A stretch of DNA of 64,000 bases, taken from Bacteroidota bacterium. Lineage in GTDB: Bacteria; Bacteroidota; Bacteroidia; Chitinophagales; Chitinophagaceae. The notes under the pieces were generated by a model that was not told where the DNA came from, did no database searches, and worked only from the letters and a program-made list of their open reading frames with translations. Where the stretch lies: contig CANGEP010000001.1 of assembly GCA_947452905.1 (NCBI GenBank), positions 124,001-188,000 of the forward strand, read 5' to 3'. A program made the position numbers and the translations under genes. Of the stretch, positions 9,339 through 17,463 are shown in pieces. The stretch's first letter is position 1. Each line of letters opens with the position of its first letter.

Positions 9339-10331
9339 CTATAAAGACGACAAAAATGCAAGGCTGTCCACCCCGTCAGCATATTGGGAAAGGGTAGGTT
9401 TTTGTAAGGAACCAAAGGGTAAATATTGATGTCCTACCACCGCTTGAATATCTTGCTCTTCCCACTTTGGATTTGTTCCAGGGCTATAAAACAAATAATG
9501 TACATGAGAAATGGCAGTAAAAGGAACTGGATTTTCGCTTAAAAGTATTCCCCCTGCATCCATATACATTTGACGACTCATCATAAGTAAGGCTAATTGA
9601 TAATCATAATTATGTTTATACTTATGCTGGTCTAATAAAAAACTATATTTTTTTAAGGCTTCCAACAAAGGAATAAAATCATAACCCTCTGGAACATACA
9701 ACTGCGTTACATTTCGGCAACCGAGTCCAAAATAGAGCATCATATCATCGGCTAAAAGGGCAAGTTCTTGAGTCGTTTCAGCGCCATCTAAAACGGCAAT
9801 GGAGGTTTTATTTTTTCTAATAATATGAGGGTATTTGCCAAAATATTGTTCAAAGTGCTTGCCTGCATTATTGCCACCAGTGGCGATATAGGCATCGCAG
9901 TTTTTTAATTGCTCTTGAACAATTATCAATTCTTTAAATTCAGTGTTAATTTTAATTAAGCTTTCTATCAAGTACTGCATTAAAACTGTGTCTTTTGAGG
10001 ATAGTTTTACTACTGCTGTATGACCAGCCATAAGTATACTTAATAAATCATGAAAACCAACCATAGGGATATTCCCAGCCATCACAACGCCCACTTTAAT
10101 TCCTGTATTTTCATTGGACAACTTTGAATAAAGGTTTACCCAGTCTGTTAAAGATTCTTTGGGTAGGAATTCTGTTCTTATTTGTGCGGCTGCTTGAAGA
10201 ATAAATTCGGGTAAAAACCATGAATTTTGGTTATTAGCATTAGTAACTACCTCCAAAAATGACTCTTTTTTGGGGTCTAAATAATCTTGCCCAAGGCTAA
10301 AAAAAGCTTCTATTCTTGATGGTATGTTCAT
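9339..10331 (-). CDS. LuxC-like acyl-CoA reductase
   Basis: A 330-residue member of the LuxC/aldehyde-dehydrogenase-like acyl-CoA reductase family. It has a nucleotide-binding VMAGNIPMVGFHD (residues 83-95) and the likely catalytic C205 in YFGLGCRNVTQ, so it would reduce an acyl-CoA or acyl thioester to an aldehyde with NAD(P)H. No luxD, luxE or luciferase gene is nearby. It is transcribed divergently from a 4Fe-4S ferredoxin with overlapping promoters. I recall this pairing from other Bacteroidota, but the physiological substrate is unknown. The 148 nt between it and degP hold no gene that I can see. Confidence 0.8.
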   Translation of the reverse strand: MNIPSRIEAFFSLGQDYLDPKKESFLEVVTNANNQNSWFLPEFILQAAAQIRTEFLPKESLTDWVNLYSKLSNENTGIKVGVVMAGNIPMVGFHDLLSILMAGHTAVVKLSSKDTVLMQYLIESLIKINTEFKELIIVQEQLKNCDAYIATGGNNAGKHFEQYFGKYPHIIRKNKTSIAVLDGAETTQELALLADDMMLYFGLGCRNVTQLYVPEGYDFIPLLEALKKYSFLLDQHKYKHNYDYQLALLMMSRQMYMDAGGILLSENPVPFTAISHVHYLFYSPGTNPKWEEQDIQAVVGHQYLPFGSLQKPTLSQYADGVDSLAFLSSL

Positions 10332-10341
10332 GCCTGTTCTT

Positions 10342-10362
10342 TATATTTGTACAGCAAAAGTA
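10342..10362. promoter_or_regulatory. Two overlapping opposed -7 boxes (ferredoxin + / acyl-CoA reductase -)
   Basis: On the plus strand, 10342-10349 reads TATATTTG, matching TAnnTTTG and lying 38 nt before the ferredoxin ATG. On the minus strand, 10362-10355 reads TACTTTTG, 23 nt before the reductase ATG. The boxes are only 5 bp apart and fire toward each other, so their transcripts would overlap. The -33 elements are weak: a plus-strand TTG lies 23 nt upstream of the plus box, and none is clear for the minus box. Confidence 0.6.
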
Positions 10363-10387
10363 CGTTACTAAATTTTAAATTTTTTTT

Positions 10388-10735
10388 ATGGCACTGAAAA
10401 TCACCGATGAATGTATTAACTGTGGAGCATGCGAACCAGAATGTCCAAATAACGCCATTTATGAAGGTGGTGTAGAATGGGCTATGGCCGATGGTACTAC
10501 AGTTAGTGGAAGTTTTAGTTTATTAGATGGAACAGCTGTTGATGCTGGCGCTCGTCAAGCACCTATTGCTGCTGACACCTATTATATTACAGCTAACAAA
10601 TGTACCGAATGTCAAGGGTTTCATGAAGAGCCACAATGTGCTGCAGTTTGTCCTGTAGACTGTTGTGTTCATGACGAATTGTACCAAGAAACGGTCGATG
10701 CGTTGCTCGCAAAAAAAGAGAGATTACACTCATAA
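10388..10735 (+). CDS. 4Fe-4S dicluster ferredoxin
   Basis: A 115-residue protein with two cluster-binding motifs. The first is [12 protein letters not shown] near residues 10-21. The second is [22 protein letters not shown] near 75-96, where the usual CxxC spacing is expanded. A segment of about 50 residues without Cys separates the two. It is a soluble low-potential electron carrier and the partner enzyme is not shown. Candidates in the window are the divergent LuxC-like reductase and the desaturase at 57081, but this is only inference. A strong terminator follows, so it is probably a single-gene transcript. Confidence 0.9.
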   Translation: MALKITDECINCGACEPECPNNAIYEGGVEWAMADGTTVSGSFSLLDGTAVDAGARQAPIAADTYYITANKCTECQGFHEEPQCAAVCPVDCCVHDELYQETVDALLAKKERLHS

Positions 10736-10741
10736 ATGCAA

Positions 10742-10777
10742 CAATAAAAAAAGGGAAGTTTTTCCCTTTTTTTATTG
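10742..10777 (+). terminator. Intrinsic terminator after ferredoxin
   Basis: A perfect 15-bp inverted repeat, CAATAAAAAAAGGGA (10742-10756) with TCCCTTTTTTTATTG (10763-10777), encloses a 6-nt loop. The 3' arm carries the T-tract. Confidence 0.85.
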
Positions 10778-10807
10778 GGGTTAAATTTTGTTGAATAAAT
10801 AGATAAG

Positions 10808-11797
10808 ATGAAAAAGAAAGTAGCTTTAGTTACCGGTGGTTTAAGTTCCGAAGCACAAATTAGTTACAAGAGTGCCAAAACAGTTTTTAATGCACTTGAT
10901 AAGAATGTTTTTGATGTTTATCAAATCGATATTCATCCTACTGGCTGGTGGTATGAAAATGTTGATGGTGAAGAAGTGGCAGTAAATAAGGCCGACTTTA
11001 GTATTGAGGAAGCTGGACAAAAAATAAATTTTGATATCGCTCTTATGTGCATTCATGGCACACCTGGAGAAGATGGAAAAATGCAGGGTTATTTTGATTT
11101 AATAGGTTTGCCTTACACCAGTTGTGATACTTCTACCTCTGCTTTAACTTTTAATAAAAGATTTACTGTGGCAGTAGCTGGTTTTGGAGGTATACATGTG
11201 GCAAAGTCACTTCATTTATTTAAAGAAGCTCCCATGACAGAAGCGGAAATTTTAGCACAATTAAAATTACCCGTTTTTGTAAAACCAAATAATGGTGGAA
11301 GTAGTTTAGGTATCAGTAAAGTTAATGCCGCAGCCGAATTAGCCCCTGCATTAGTAAAAGCCTTTAATGAAGATACTCAGGTTTTAGTGGAGGAGTTTAT
11401 TAGTGGTCGTGAATTTACTATCGGTGTTTTTAAATCAAAAGGGGAGACTACTGTACTACCTATCACCGAAATAAAAACACAAAACGAATTTTTTGATTTT
11501 GAGGCAAAATACCAAGGTAAAAGCGAAGAGATAACACCTGCTCTAATTTCAGATACTATTTTTACCGATTTAACTTCAGCAGCTAAGAAAGTATACGCTA
11601 TTTTAAATTGTAGAGGGGTTGTGCGAATTGATTTTATATATGACGAAGCTGCCGCTAAAGCTTATATGCTTGAAGTTAATACTGTTCCAGGTCAGAGTGA
11701 GGCCAGTGTTATACCACAACAAGTAAAAGCTAATGGTTGGAACTTAACTGATTTTTATGCTGCTATTATCGAAGACGCTTTAATAGGAAACAATTAA
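10808..11797 (+). CDS. ddl: D-alanine--D-alanine ligase
   Basis: A 329-residue ATP-grasp ligase. Diagnostic stretches are HGTPGEDGKMQGYFDLIG near residues 80-97, KPNNGGSSLGISKV near 160-173, the EEFISGREFTIGVF strand, and the C-terminal magnesium site EVNTVPGQSE. It makes D-Ala-D-Ala for peptidoglycan in the cytoplasm. The PASTA protein follows 10 nt later, so the two are probably co-transcribed. Confidence 0.96.
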   Translation: MKKKVALVTGGLSSEAQISYKSAKTVFNALDKNVFDVYQIDIHPTGWWYENVDGEEVAVNKADFSIEEAGQKINFDIALMCIHGTPGEDGKMQGYFDLIGLPYTSCDTSTSALTFNKRFTVAVAGFGGIHVAKSLHLFKEAPMTEAEILAQLKLPVFVKPNNGGSSLGISKVNAAAELAPALVKAFNEDTQVLVEEFISGREFTIGVFKSKGETTVLPITEIKTQNEFFDFEAKYQGKSEEITPALISDTIFTDLTSAAKKVYAILNCRGVVRIDFIYDEAAAKAYMLEVNTVPGQSEASVIPQQVKANGWNLTDFYAAIIEDALIGNN

Positions 11798-11807
11798 ATT
11801 TACACCT

Positions 11808-12626
11808 TTGGAAGCAATTGATAAATTATTAAAAAAGCCTTTATGGGTAAATATCCTTACTGGGATAGGTGCTATTCTTGTGGCTTTACTATTATTTTTC
11901 TTTTCATTAGGTTGGATTACAGGATATGGTAAAACCGAAAAAGTTCCTTCGGTGGTAGGGCTCGATGTGGAAGCAGCCAAAAAAAATATTAAAGCTTTAG
12001 GTTTTGATGTGGTCATTCAGGATTCTTTTTATGTGGACACTTCGGCACGAAATGGGGTGTTAAGACAAACTCCCGAAGCGGATGAAATTGTTAAAAAAGG
12101 ACGTACTATTTACTTGACTATTAATAGAGTATTAGCCCCACAAGTAACTATGCCTAATCTTGTTGGGTTTTCTTTAAAAAGTGCAGAGACTTATTTAAAA
12201 GTATTAGGATTAAGAATGGGTACTATTAGTTTAGTGGCAGATCGAAATAAAAATGTAATTGTAGATCAATTGGTGGATGGTAAGCCTATCGCTCCAGGTG
12301 TAAAACTTTCCTCTGGTTCTATAATTAATTTTTTAGTGGGTGATGGAGGTTCTGCGGTAGGAATTGAAGTTCCAGATTTAGTAGGAATGACAGTGGATAT
12401 GGCAAGGGCTAGAGCTGCTAGTTTAGGCCTCTTATTAACCATTAGTACAAGTGTGGCAATTCAGGATACTGCTGCCGCTTTTGTAATAGGTCAAACACCA
12501 TCCATATTCAGTACCCAACTAGACTCTTTAGGCATGCCTATAAAAAATACAACTATAGCAGGGGGCTCTATTGAAATTATTATCGATAAAGTGGCACCCA
12601 TTATAAAACATGATTCAGTACATTAA
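11808..12626 (+). CDS. Membrane-anchored PASTA-domain protein
   Basis: A 272-residue protein with a short cytoplasmic N-terminus, one membrane segment (about residues 16-38) and three PASTA-type repeats (about 45-110, 112-182 and 185-260). Each begins with a VPxxxG or MPNLVG-like turn. No kinase or transpeptidase domain is present. PASTA domains bind peptidoglycan or muropeptides, and the ddl neighbour supports a cell wall role. The start is TTG at 11808; no in-frame ATG exists before residue 100. An ATT or GTN start is less likely. Confidence 0.85.
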   Translation: MEAIDKLLKKPLWVNILTGIGAILVALLLFFFSLGWITGYGKTEKVPSVVGLDVEAAKKNIKALGFDVVIQDSFYVDTSARNGVLRQTPEADEIVKKGRTIYLTINRVLAPQVTMPNLVGFSLKSAETYLKVLGLRMGTISLVADRNKNVIVDQLVDGKPIAPGVKLSSGSIINFLVGDGGSAVGIEVPDLVGMTVDMARARAASLGLLLTISTSVAIQDTAAAFVIGQTPSIFSTQLDSLGMPIKNTTIAGGSIEIIIDKVAPIIKHDSVH

Positions 12627-12638
12627 TTATTATATTTT

Positions 12639-12947
12639 ATGAAAACAATTTCGGTAGAAGATTTAAAAGCAAAAATAGATGCAGGGGAGAAAATTAATTT
12701 ATTAGATGTCCGTGAACCTCATGAGCATGCAGCATTTAATATTGGAGGTCAGTTATTACCCTTGGGTTTAGTACAGTCATTACAACTGGATGAGATTGAG
12801 CATTTAAAAGAGGAGACTGTTTATGTTTATTGCAGAAGTGGTAATAGAAGTGGGCAAGCCTGTATGATGTTAGAGCCTTATGGATTTACCAATGTCATTA
12901 ATGTAAGTGGTGGTATGTTAGCATGGCAAGAAAAATATCCAGGATAA
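12639..12947 (+). CDS. Single-domain rhodanese
   Basis: A 102-residue rhodanese domain with LLDVREPHEHAAFNIGG near residues 21-37 and the persulfide-forming Cys in the active loop YCRSGNRSG near residue 66. It is cytoplasmic and would carry or transfer sulfane sulfur. The physiological acceptor is not evident. It starts 12 nt after the PASTA gene. Confidence 0.92.
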   Translation: MKTISVEDLKAKIDAGEKINLLDVREPHEHAAFNIGGQLLPLGLVQSLQLDEIEHLKEETVYVYCRSGNRSGQACMMLEPYGFTNVINVSGGMLAWQEKYPG

Positions 12948-12973
12948 TTTTATCAATCATTAAAATAAAATAA

Positions 12974-14002
12974 ATGAAAAAATTGTATCTCATTTTCTCA
13001 TTGCTTATAGTTGTTATAAGCGCTTGTAATTTTAATAATACAAGTAATTCAGTTGCTTATCATGATACAACAGGTAGGAAAGATATTTTCACTGGTGGTG
13101 TTCAATTGATTCCTATTACTACCGCCAAAGGCACTTTTAATGTATGGACAAAAAGAGTAGGTAATAACCCTAAGCTTAAAGTATTGTTACTCCATGGTGG
13201 CCCTGGAGGCACCCATGAGTATTTTGAGTGTTTTGACTCTTTCTTTCCTCAAGAAGGCATAGAATATTATTATTATGATCAATTAGGTTCAGCTTATTCA
13301 GACAACCCAAATGATTCTAGTTTGTGGAATATCGATCGTTTTGTAGAGGAAGTAGAAACGGTTCGTAAAGCATTAAAATTAGACTCCTCTAATTTTATTT
13401 TATTAGGTCATTCCTGGGGTGGCATACTGGCCACTGAGTATGCTTTAAAATATCAGCAAAATTTAAAGGGTTTGGTTATTTCTAATATGGTTCCTTCTGT
13501 TCCTGAATACAATGCTTATGCTAATAATGTATTAGGTCCAAAATTACCTAAAGATGTTTTGGCTACTATTCGTTCTTATGAGGCAAAAGGGGATTATACG
13601 AATCCGGAATATCTTAAGTTAATTGAGGAAAATTATTATCCAGAACATGTATTAAGAATGCCACCTGCTACTTGGCCTGATCCAGTAAAGAGAGCTTTTG
13701 CTAGAATGAATTATCCTTTGTATTTACAAATGCAAGGTCCATCAGAGTTTGGTATTGTAGGAAATGCAAGTTTAAGAAATTGGGACCGCAAAGCCGATTT
13801 AAAAAATATTAAAGTACCTACCTTATCAATTGGGGGCGAGTTTGATACCATGGATCCTAAAGCTATGGAAGAGCTTTCTAAATTGGTTCCTAATGGGCAA
13901 TATTTATATTGTTCCAAAGGTTCTCATATGTCTATGTATGATGATCAGCAAACTTATTTTACCGGACTAATTAAGTTTATAAAAACCTTAGATAAAAAGT
14001 AA
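12974..14002 (+). CDS. Proline-iminopeptidase-type alpha/beta hydrolase, lipoprotein (S33)
   Basis: A 342-residue protein. The N-terminus MKKLYLIF...VISAC is a lipoprotein signal with the lipidated Cys at residue 18, so the enzyme sits in the envelope. It has the S33 family HGGPGG (74-79), the nucleophile elbow GHSWGG with S147, a late Asp in GGEFDTMDP and a His in KGSHMSMYD. The family removes N-terminal proline from peptides. Export as a lipoprotein suggests periplasmic peptide use. A strong bidirectional terminator follows. Confidence 0.88.
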   Translation: MKKLYLIFSLLIVVISACNFNNTSNSVAYHDTTGRKDIFTGGVQLIPITTAKGTFNVWTKRVGNNPKLKVLLLHGGPGGTHEYFECFDSFFPQEGIEYYYYDQLGSAYSDNPNDSSLWNIDRFVEEVETVRKALKLDSSNFILLGHSWGGILATEYALKYQQNLKGLVISNMVPSVPEYNAYANNVLGPKLPKDVLATIRSYEAKGDYTNPEYLKLIEENYYPEHVLRMPPATWPDPVKRAFARMNYPLYLQMQGPSEFGIVGNASLRNWDRKADLKNIKVPTLSIGGEFDTMDPKAMEELSKLVPNGQYLYCSKGSHMSMYDDQQTYFTGLIKFIKTLDKK

Positions 14003-14010
14003 ACAATATC

Positions 14011-14052
14011 TTAAAAAATAAAGGCCTCTTAACGAGGCCTTTTATTTTTTAA
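14011..14052. terminator. Bidirectional terminator, S33 hydrolase / TonB receptor
   Basis: The stem AAGGCCTC (14021-14028) with GAGGCCTT (14034-14041) is extended on both sides by complementary A-rich and T-rich tracts. It serves the two convergent genes. Confidence 0.9.
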
Positions 14053-14054
14053 GA

Positions 14055-16232
14055 CTATTTAATGTCTATTTGAATACTTAGCCAATAGTTTCGTCCTGCC
14101 ATTGGATAATAATTATTAGAAGTAGTTACTGTCCCCCCATATAAATAACTATAGGTATATCCATTAGGTTCATAGAGCTTATTAAATATATTATTGGCAT
14201 GTAATTGCAATTGTGCCGACCATTTTGCTTTTTGTGTTAATTGTATTTGAGTGCTAATATTTTGCAAGTAATAGGCTTTTAAAATTCTTGATTCATTTTG
14301 TGTATTATCCAAATATTGCTTGCCAACATATTTGCTTGTTACATAAATCTTCCAATTAGGGCGAATGGAATAGTTTAAAATATGGGCTGCAGTGATAGCA
14401 GGGGATAAGCTTATAGTAGTATTTTTATGTAATATGCTTACCTGTCCGCCGTTATCATAATCATCAAAATATTCAGTAAAGGATTCGATTTTATTACTAC
14501 TAAAGGTAATATTGCTGCTATTGGACCATTGTTTATTTATTTTCCAACTTTGTTCTAATTCTATACCCATTCGATATGATCTAGGCACGTTTACCCTTGT
14601 ATAAGAACCTACATCGTTAATTTTTCCTGTTAATACCAATTGGTCTTTATAGTTCATCCAATAAAAATTAGCGCCCCATTCAAAAGCAGCGTATTTGGTT
14701 GTAAATCCAGTTTCCAGGTCCATTAAACTTTCTGCTTTTGGTTGCTCGGTTAATCCTGCTTCAAAATCATCTCTGTTAGGTTCTTTATTTGCGATAGCAA
14801 TACTTGAATAGTAAGTAGTTTTATTTTTAGTGTAAGTAATCCCTGCTTTAGGATTTATAAAATTAAAGTTACGCTTTATGGTAAGGTCGGCATTATGATC
14901 AAAGCCATACATATTATGTGTTACCGATCTATATTGTAAATCCACAAAACTATTTAGTGATTTATTAATCTGGTAATTCCATTTTACATAACTATTAAAA
15001 TCTTTTTTTATAGCGTTGTTATAATAATAGTTACTTTCTTTGTTTACTTGAGCTATTGCTAAGTAGGGTAATCTTCCATAATGTAATCCGTCATAGGTGT
15101 TCCAACCACCACCCAATATAATTTTATTTTTTCCTTCTTCATAAACTAATGAAGCAATTTGTCCGTAAAAGTTATTATCTAACCATTTTCTTCTTACAAT
15201 ATCCTGTATCATTTTAGGTGCAGTAGAAAAATATTCTTGCAAATTTGCCTCGGCCTTATATTCTTCATAATAACCCTTGCCTCTGGTTAAAAAGAAGGCC
15301 GTATTCCAAGCCAATTTTTTTGAAATTTGTTTATTGTAAAAAACTTGATAATGTGTTTGCTGGTAATTATCTGTTTGGTTTTGGTAGGGAGTTCCTGTTT
15401 TTTCTGTGCCAGCAGGATTATATGTTCTTGTGGTGCTCAATAGTTCCTCTGGTACACCATACCAAGCTTGGTATGTTTTTTCCCATCCAGAAAAAATATT
15501 AAACCTCAAAGAAGAATTATCTCCCCAATAAGTGCCACTAACATAAAAGGATTTTAAATTACTTTTTGCTCTATCAATATAACCATCACTTGTAATTCCA
15601 CTAATGCGTCCATCTAATGTAAAGTGTTGATTTAATAATCCTGTACCTAGGTTCAAAGTGTTTTTAACACTATTAAAGGAACCTACACTTGATTGTATGG
15701 AAACATATTTTTCGGGATGGTAGGAATTGGTAGCTAAATTTAAGGTAGCCCCAAAAGCACCAGATCCATTGGTGGAAGTACCCACACCTCTTTGTATTTG
15801 TACCGATCCAATACTAGAACCAAAATCAGGCAAATCTACAAAATAGGTACCCATGCTTTCGGCATCATTATATGGAATCCCATTTAGTGTTACATTAATT
15901 CTGGTGGCATCTGTTCCTCTAATTCTAATGCCTGTATAACCTACACCCATTCCTGCATCTGAATGCACTACTACCGAAGGAGTTGATTGTAACAAAAAGG
16001 GGAGATCTTGCCCAAAATTAACCGCGGCAATGGCGTCTTTGTTTAAATTAGTTTTGGCAAAAGGACTGTTCTCGTTGGCCCTTACCGATCTAACTTCTAA
16101 TGGTGGTAGGCTTCGAATACTGTCTGTGAATTTGCTACTACTGTCTTTTGTGTTTAGTAGTGATTTGGCTGGCTGTGCTAGTAGGCTAGACAGCATAAAA
16201 TAACCAATGATTGTTCCCAATAACTTAGTCAT
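14055..16232 (-). CDS. TonB-dependent receptor under TPP riboswitch, probable thiamine uptake
   Basis: A 725-residue outer membrane receptor. It has a signal peptide (about 1-20), a plug domain (about 45-165, with GIRIRGTDATRINVTLNGIP and VQIQRGVGTSTNGSGAFG blocks) and a 22-strand-type barrel ending in an aromatic-rich C-terminus. It lacks the carboxypeptidase-like N-terminal extension of SusC-type receptors. The thiamine pyrophosphate riboswitch in its leader gives the substrate class: thiamine or a thiamine precursor. Such TPP-controlled receptors were predicted earlier in Bacteroidota. No inner membrane thiamine transporter lies in the window. Confidence 0.9.
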   Translation of the reverse strand: MTKLLGTIIGYFMLSSLLAQPAKSLLNTKDSSSKFTDSIRSLPPLEVRSVRANENSPFAKTNLNKDAIAAVNFGQDLPFLLQSTPSVVVHSDAGMGVGYTGIRIRGTDATRINVTLNGIPYNDAESMGTYFVDLPDFGSSIGSVQIQRGVGTSTNGSGAFGATLNLATNSYHPEKYVSIQSSVGSFNSVKNTLNLGTGLLNQHFTLDGRISGITSDGYIDRAKSNLKSFYVSGTYWGDNSSLRFNIFSGWEKTYQAWYGVPEELLSTTRTYNPAGTEKTGTPYQNQTDNYQQTHYQVFYNKQISKKLAWNTAFFLTRGKGYYEEYKAEANLQEYFSTAPKMIQDIVRRKWLDNNFYGQIASLVYEEGKNKIILGGGWNTYDGLHYGRLPYLAIAQVNKESNYYYNNAIKKDFNSYVKWNYQINKSLNSFVDLQYRSVTHNMYGFDHNADLTIKRNFNFINPKAGITYTKNKTTYYSSIAIANKEPNRDDFEAGLTEQPKAESLMDLETGFTTKYAAFEWGANFYWMNYKDQLVLTGKINDVGSYTRVNVPRSYRMGIELEQSWKINKQWSNSSNITFSSNKIESFTEYFDDYDNGGQVSILHKNTTISLSPAITAAHILNYSIRPNWKIYVTSKYVGKQYLDNTQNESRILKAYYLQNISTQIQLTQKAKWSAQLQLHANNIFNKLYEPNGYTYSYLYGGTVTTSNNYYPMAGRNYWLSIQIDIK

Positions 16233-16294
16233 GACTAAAGTTTTTATTGTTATAAATAAATGGGAACAGGAATAATAAGCTATGAGAAGTGCAG

Positions 16295-16384
16295 AATACT
16301 GCGGTACCTTCCCTTCGCAGGAATTACCCTGTTCAGGTTCAACGGGTTTTATCTCAGCTTTTTACAGCACCCCGAGGACGGAAC
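16295..16384 (-). ncRNA. TPP (THI-box) riboswitch
   Basis: Read on the minus strand, the leader has the two conserved blocks of the TPP aptamer. One is GGGGTGC followed by GCTGAGAT (CTGAGA at 16357-16352). The other is ACCCGTTGAACCTGA, then CAGGGTAATTCCTGCGAAGGGAA, ending near 16309. The aptamer ends about 65 nt before the receptor ATG, and its 5' end is close to the expected transcription start. TPP binding would lower receptor expression. I see no strong terminator in the leader, so control may be translational. Confidence 0.93.
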
Positions 16385-16391
16385 AAAATTA
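16384..16391 (-). promoter_or_regulatory. -7 box for the riboswitch-receptor transcript
   Basis: On the minus strand 16391-16384 reads TAATTTTG, matching TAnnTTTG directly in front of the TPP aptamer. No clear -33 TTG is present. Confidence 0.5.
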
Positions 16392-16464
16392 ATAAAGTTT
16401 TTTCTTAATTGACCTTGTAACTTTATGTTTCACTTTTCGTTATACAGAAATAAAATCCCTTACC

Positions 16465-17253
16465 ATGAAAAAAATCCTGGTTGTACTAATAATGAGTTTA
16501 TCTATATCTGCAATAGCTCAACAAAATTTTAATGTATTACATGATAAAAATGCCCAGTTAAGAAGAGTAGGCAGTTTTACAGCTATTAAAGTGTCAAGTG
16601 CCATTGATCTATATTTATCACAATCCGATAAAAACGAAGTGGCAGTAAGCGCTAGTGAAGATGAAATTAGAGATCGAATCATTACCGAGGTAGAAGGAAG
16701 CACCTTAATTATTAAAATGCAAAATTCAAATGGTTGGTTTAATTGGAAAAGCTGGAATAATGTCAAGACAAAAGCTTATGTGAGTATAAAAGATATAAAT
16801 GCATTGACTGCTTCAGGTGCCTCTAATGTTCATATCATTGGCAAAATAGAGTCGCCAAAATTGAAATTACATATGTCGGGAGCTAGTGATTTAAAAGACG
16901 CACAATTACAAATAGGTACATTATTAATGGATATCTCTGGTGCTTCTAATATTAGAGCCAATATTAAAGCCACCAATATTTCTATTGAGGGGTCAGGAGC
17001 AAGTGATATTGAATTGCAAGGAAGCACGGATGATTTATCCTTGAATCTTTCAGGTGCTTGTCATGCTAAAATGTACAAATTGGCTGCCAAAGGTGCTTTA
17101 ATCGATTTATCCGGGGCTAGTAATGCAGATGTAAATGTATCTGATATCATAAGAGCTAAGACCGCTGGCGCTAGCGATGTAAATTATATTGGTAATGCTA
17201 CGATAAAAGAGTCCTCAAACAGTGGAGCTTCCAAGATAAAACACCGAAACTAG
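16465..17253 (+). CDS. Secreted DUF2807 (head-GIN type) protein with periodic SGAS turns
   Basis: A 262-residue protein with a signal peptide (MKKILVVLIM...AIAQ, about 1-19) and a DUF2807 beta-solenoid. The motif SGAS or a close variant recurs at residues 117, 138, 158, 177, 196 (SGAC), 216, 234 (AGAS) and 253, i.e. every 18-21 residues. This matches the rungs of a beta-helix. The family is envelope-located and its biochemical function is unknown. It stands alone, divergent from the thiamine receptor. Confidence 0.85.
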   Translation: MKKILVVLIMSLSISAIAQQNFNVLHDKNAQLRRVGSFTAIKVSSAIDLYLSQSDKNEVAVSASEDEIRDRIITEVEGSTLIIKMQNSNGWFNWKSWNNVKTKAYVSIKDINALTASGASNVHIIGKIESPKLKLHMSGASDLKDAQLQIGTLLMDISGASNIRANIKATNISIEGSGASDIELQGSTDDLSLNLSGACHAKMYKLAAKGALIDLSGASNADVNVSDIIRAKTAGASDVNYIGNATIKESSNSGASKIKHRN

Positions 17254-17274
17254 GGGTAATTCTTCCTACTAAAC

Positions 17275-17305
17275 TTGTTTTAGAAGCAATATTGACCTAC
17301 CTTTG
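17275..17305 (+). promoter_or_regulatory. Promoter of tRNA-fMet
   Basis: TTG at 17275-17277, 20 nt spacer, then TACCTTTG at 17298-17305. This matches the Bacteroidota -33/-7 consensus and places the start about 5-8 nt before the tRNA 5' end. Confidence 0.75.
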
Positions 17306-17317
17306 CACTCCAAACAT

Positions 17318-17389
<72 letters not shown>

Positions 17390-17398
17390 CATAGTAAC

Positions 17399-17434
17399 CC
17401 GCTCCCGATTCAATATCGAGAGCGGATTTTTTTT
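17399..17434 (+). terminator. Terminator after tRNA-fMet
   Basis: CCGCTC (17399-17404) pairs with GAGCGG (17419-17424), with an inner CGAT/ATCG pairing, followed by an eight-base T-run up to 17434. Confidence 0.85.
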
Positions 17435-17438
17435 ATAC

Positions 17439-17446
17439 TAACTTTG
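17439..17446 (+). promoter_or_regulatory. -7 box upstream of era
   Basis: TAACTTTG at 17439-17446 lies 17 nt before the era ATG. No clear -33 element. Unusually for this window a Shine-Dalgarno-like AGGAG sits at 17457-17461, just before the start. Confidence 0.45.
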
Positions 17447-17463
17447 TTCATTATTTAGGAGTC

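Noticed and set aside
11801..11810. CACCTTTG as a -7 box for the PASTA gene
   Set aside because: The box would include the TTG start codon itself. The gene is 10 nt behind ddl and is better explained by co-transcription.
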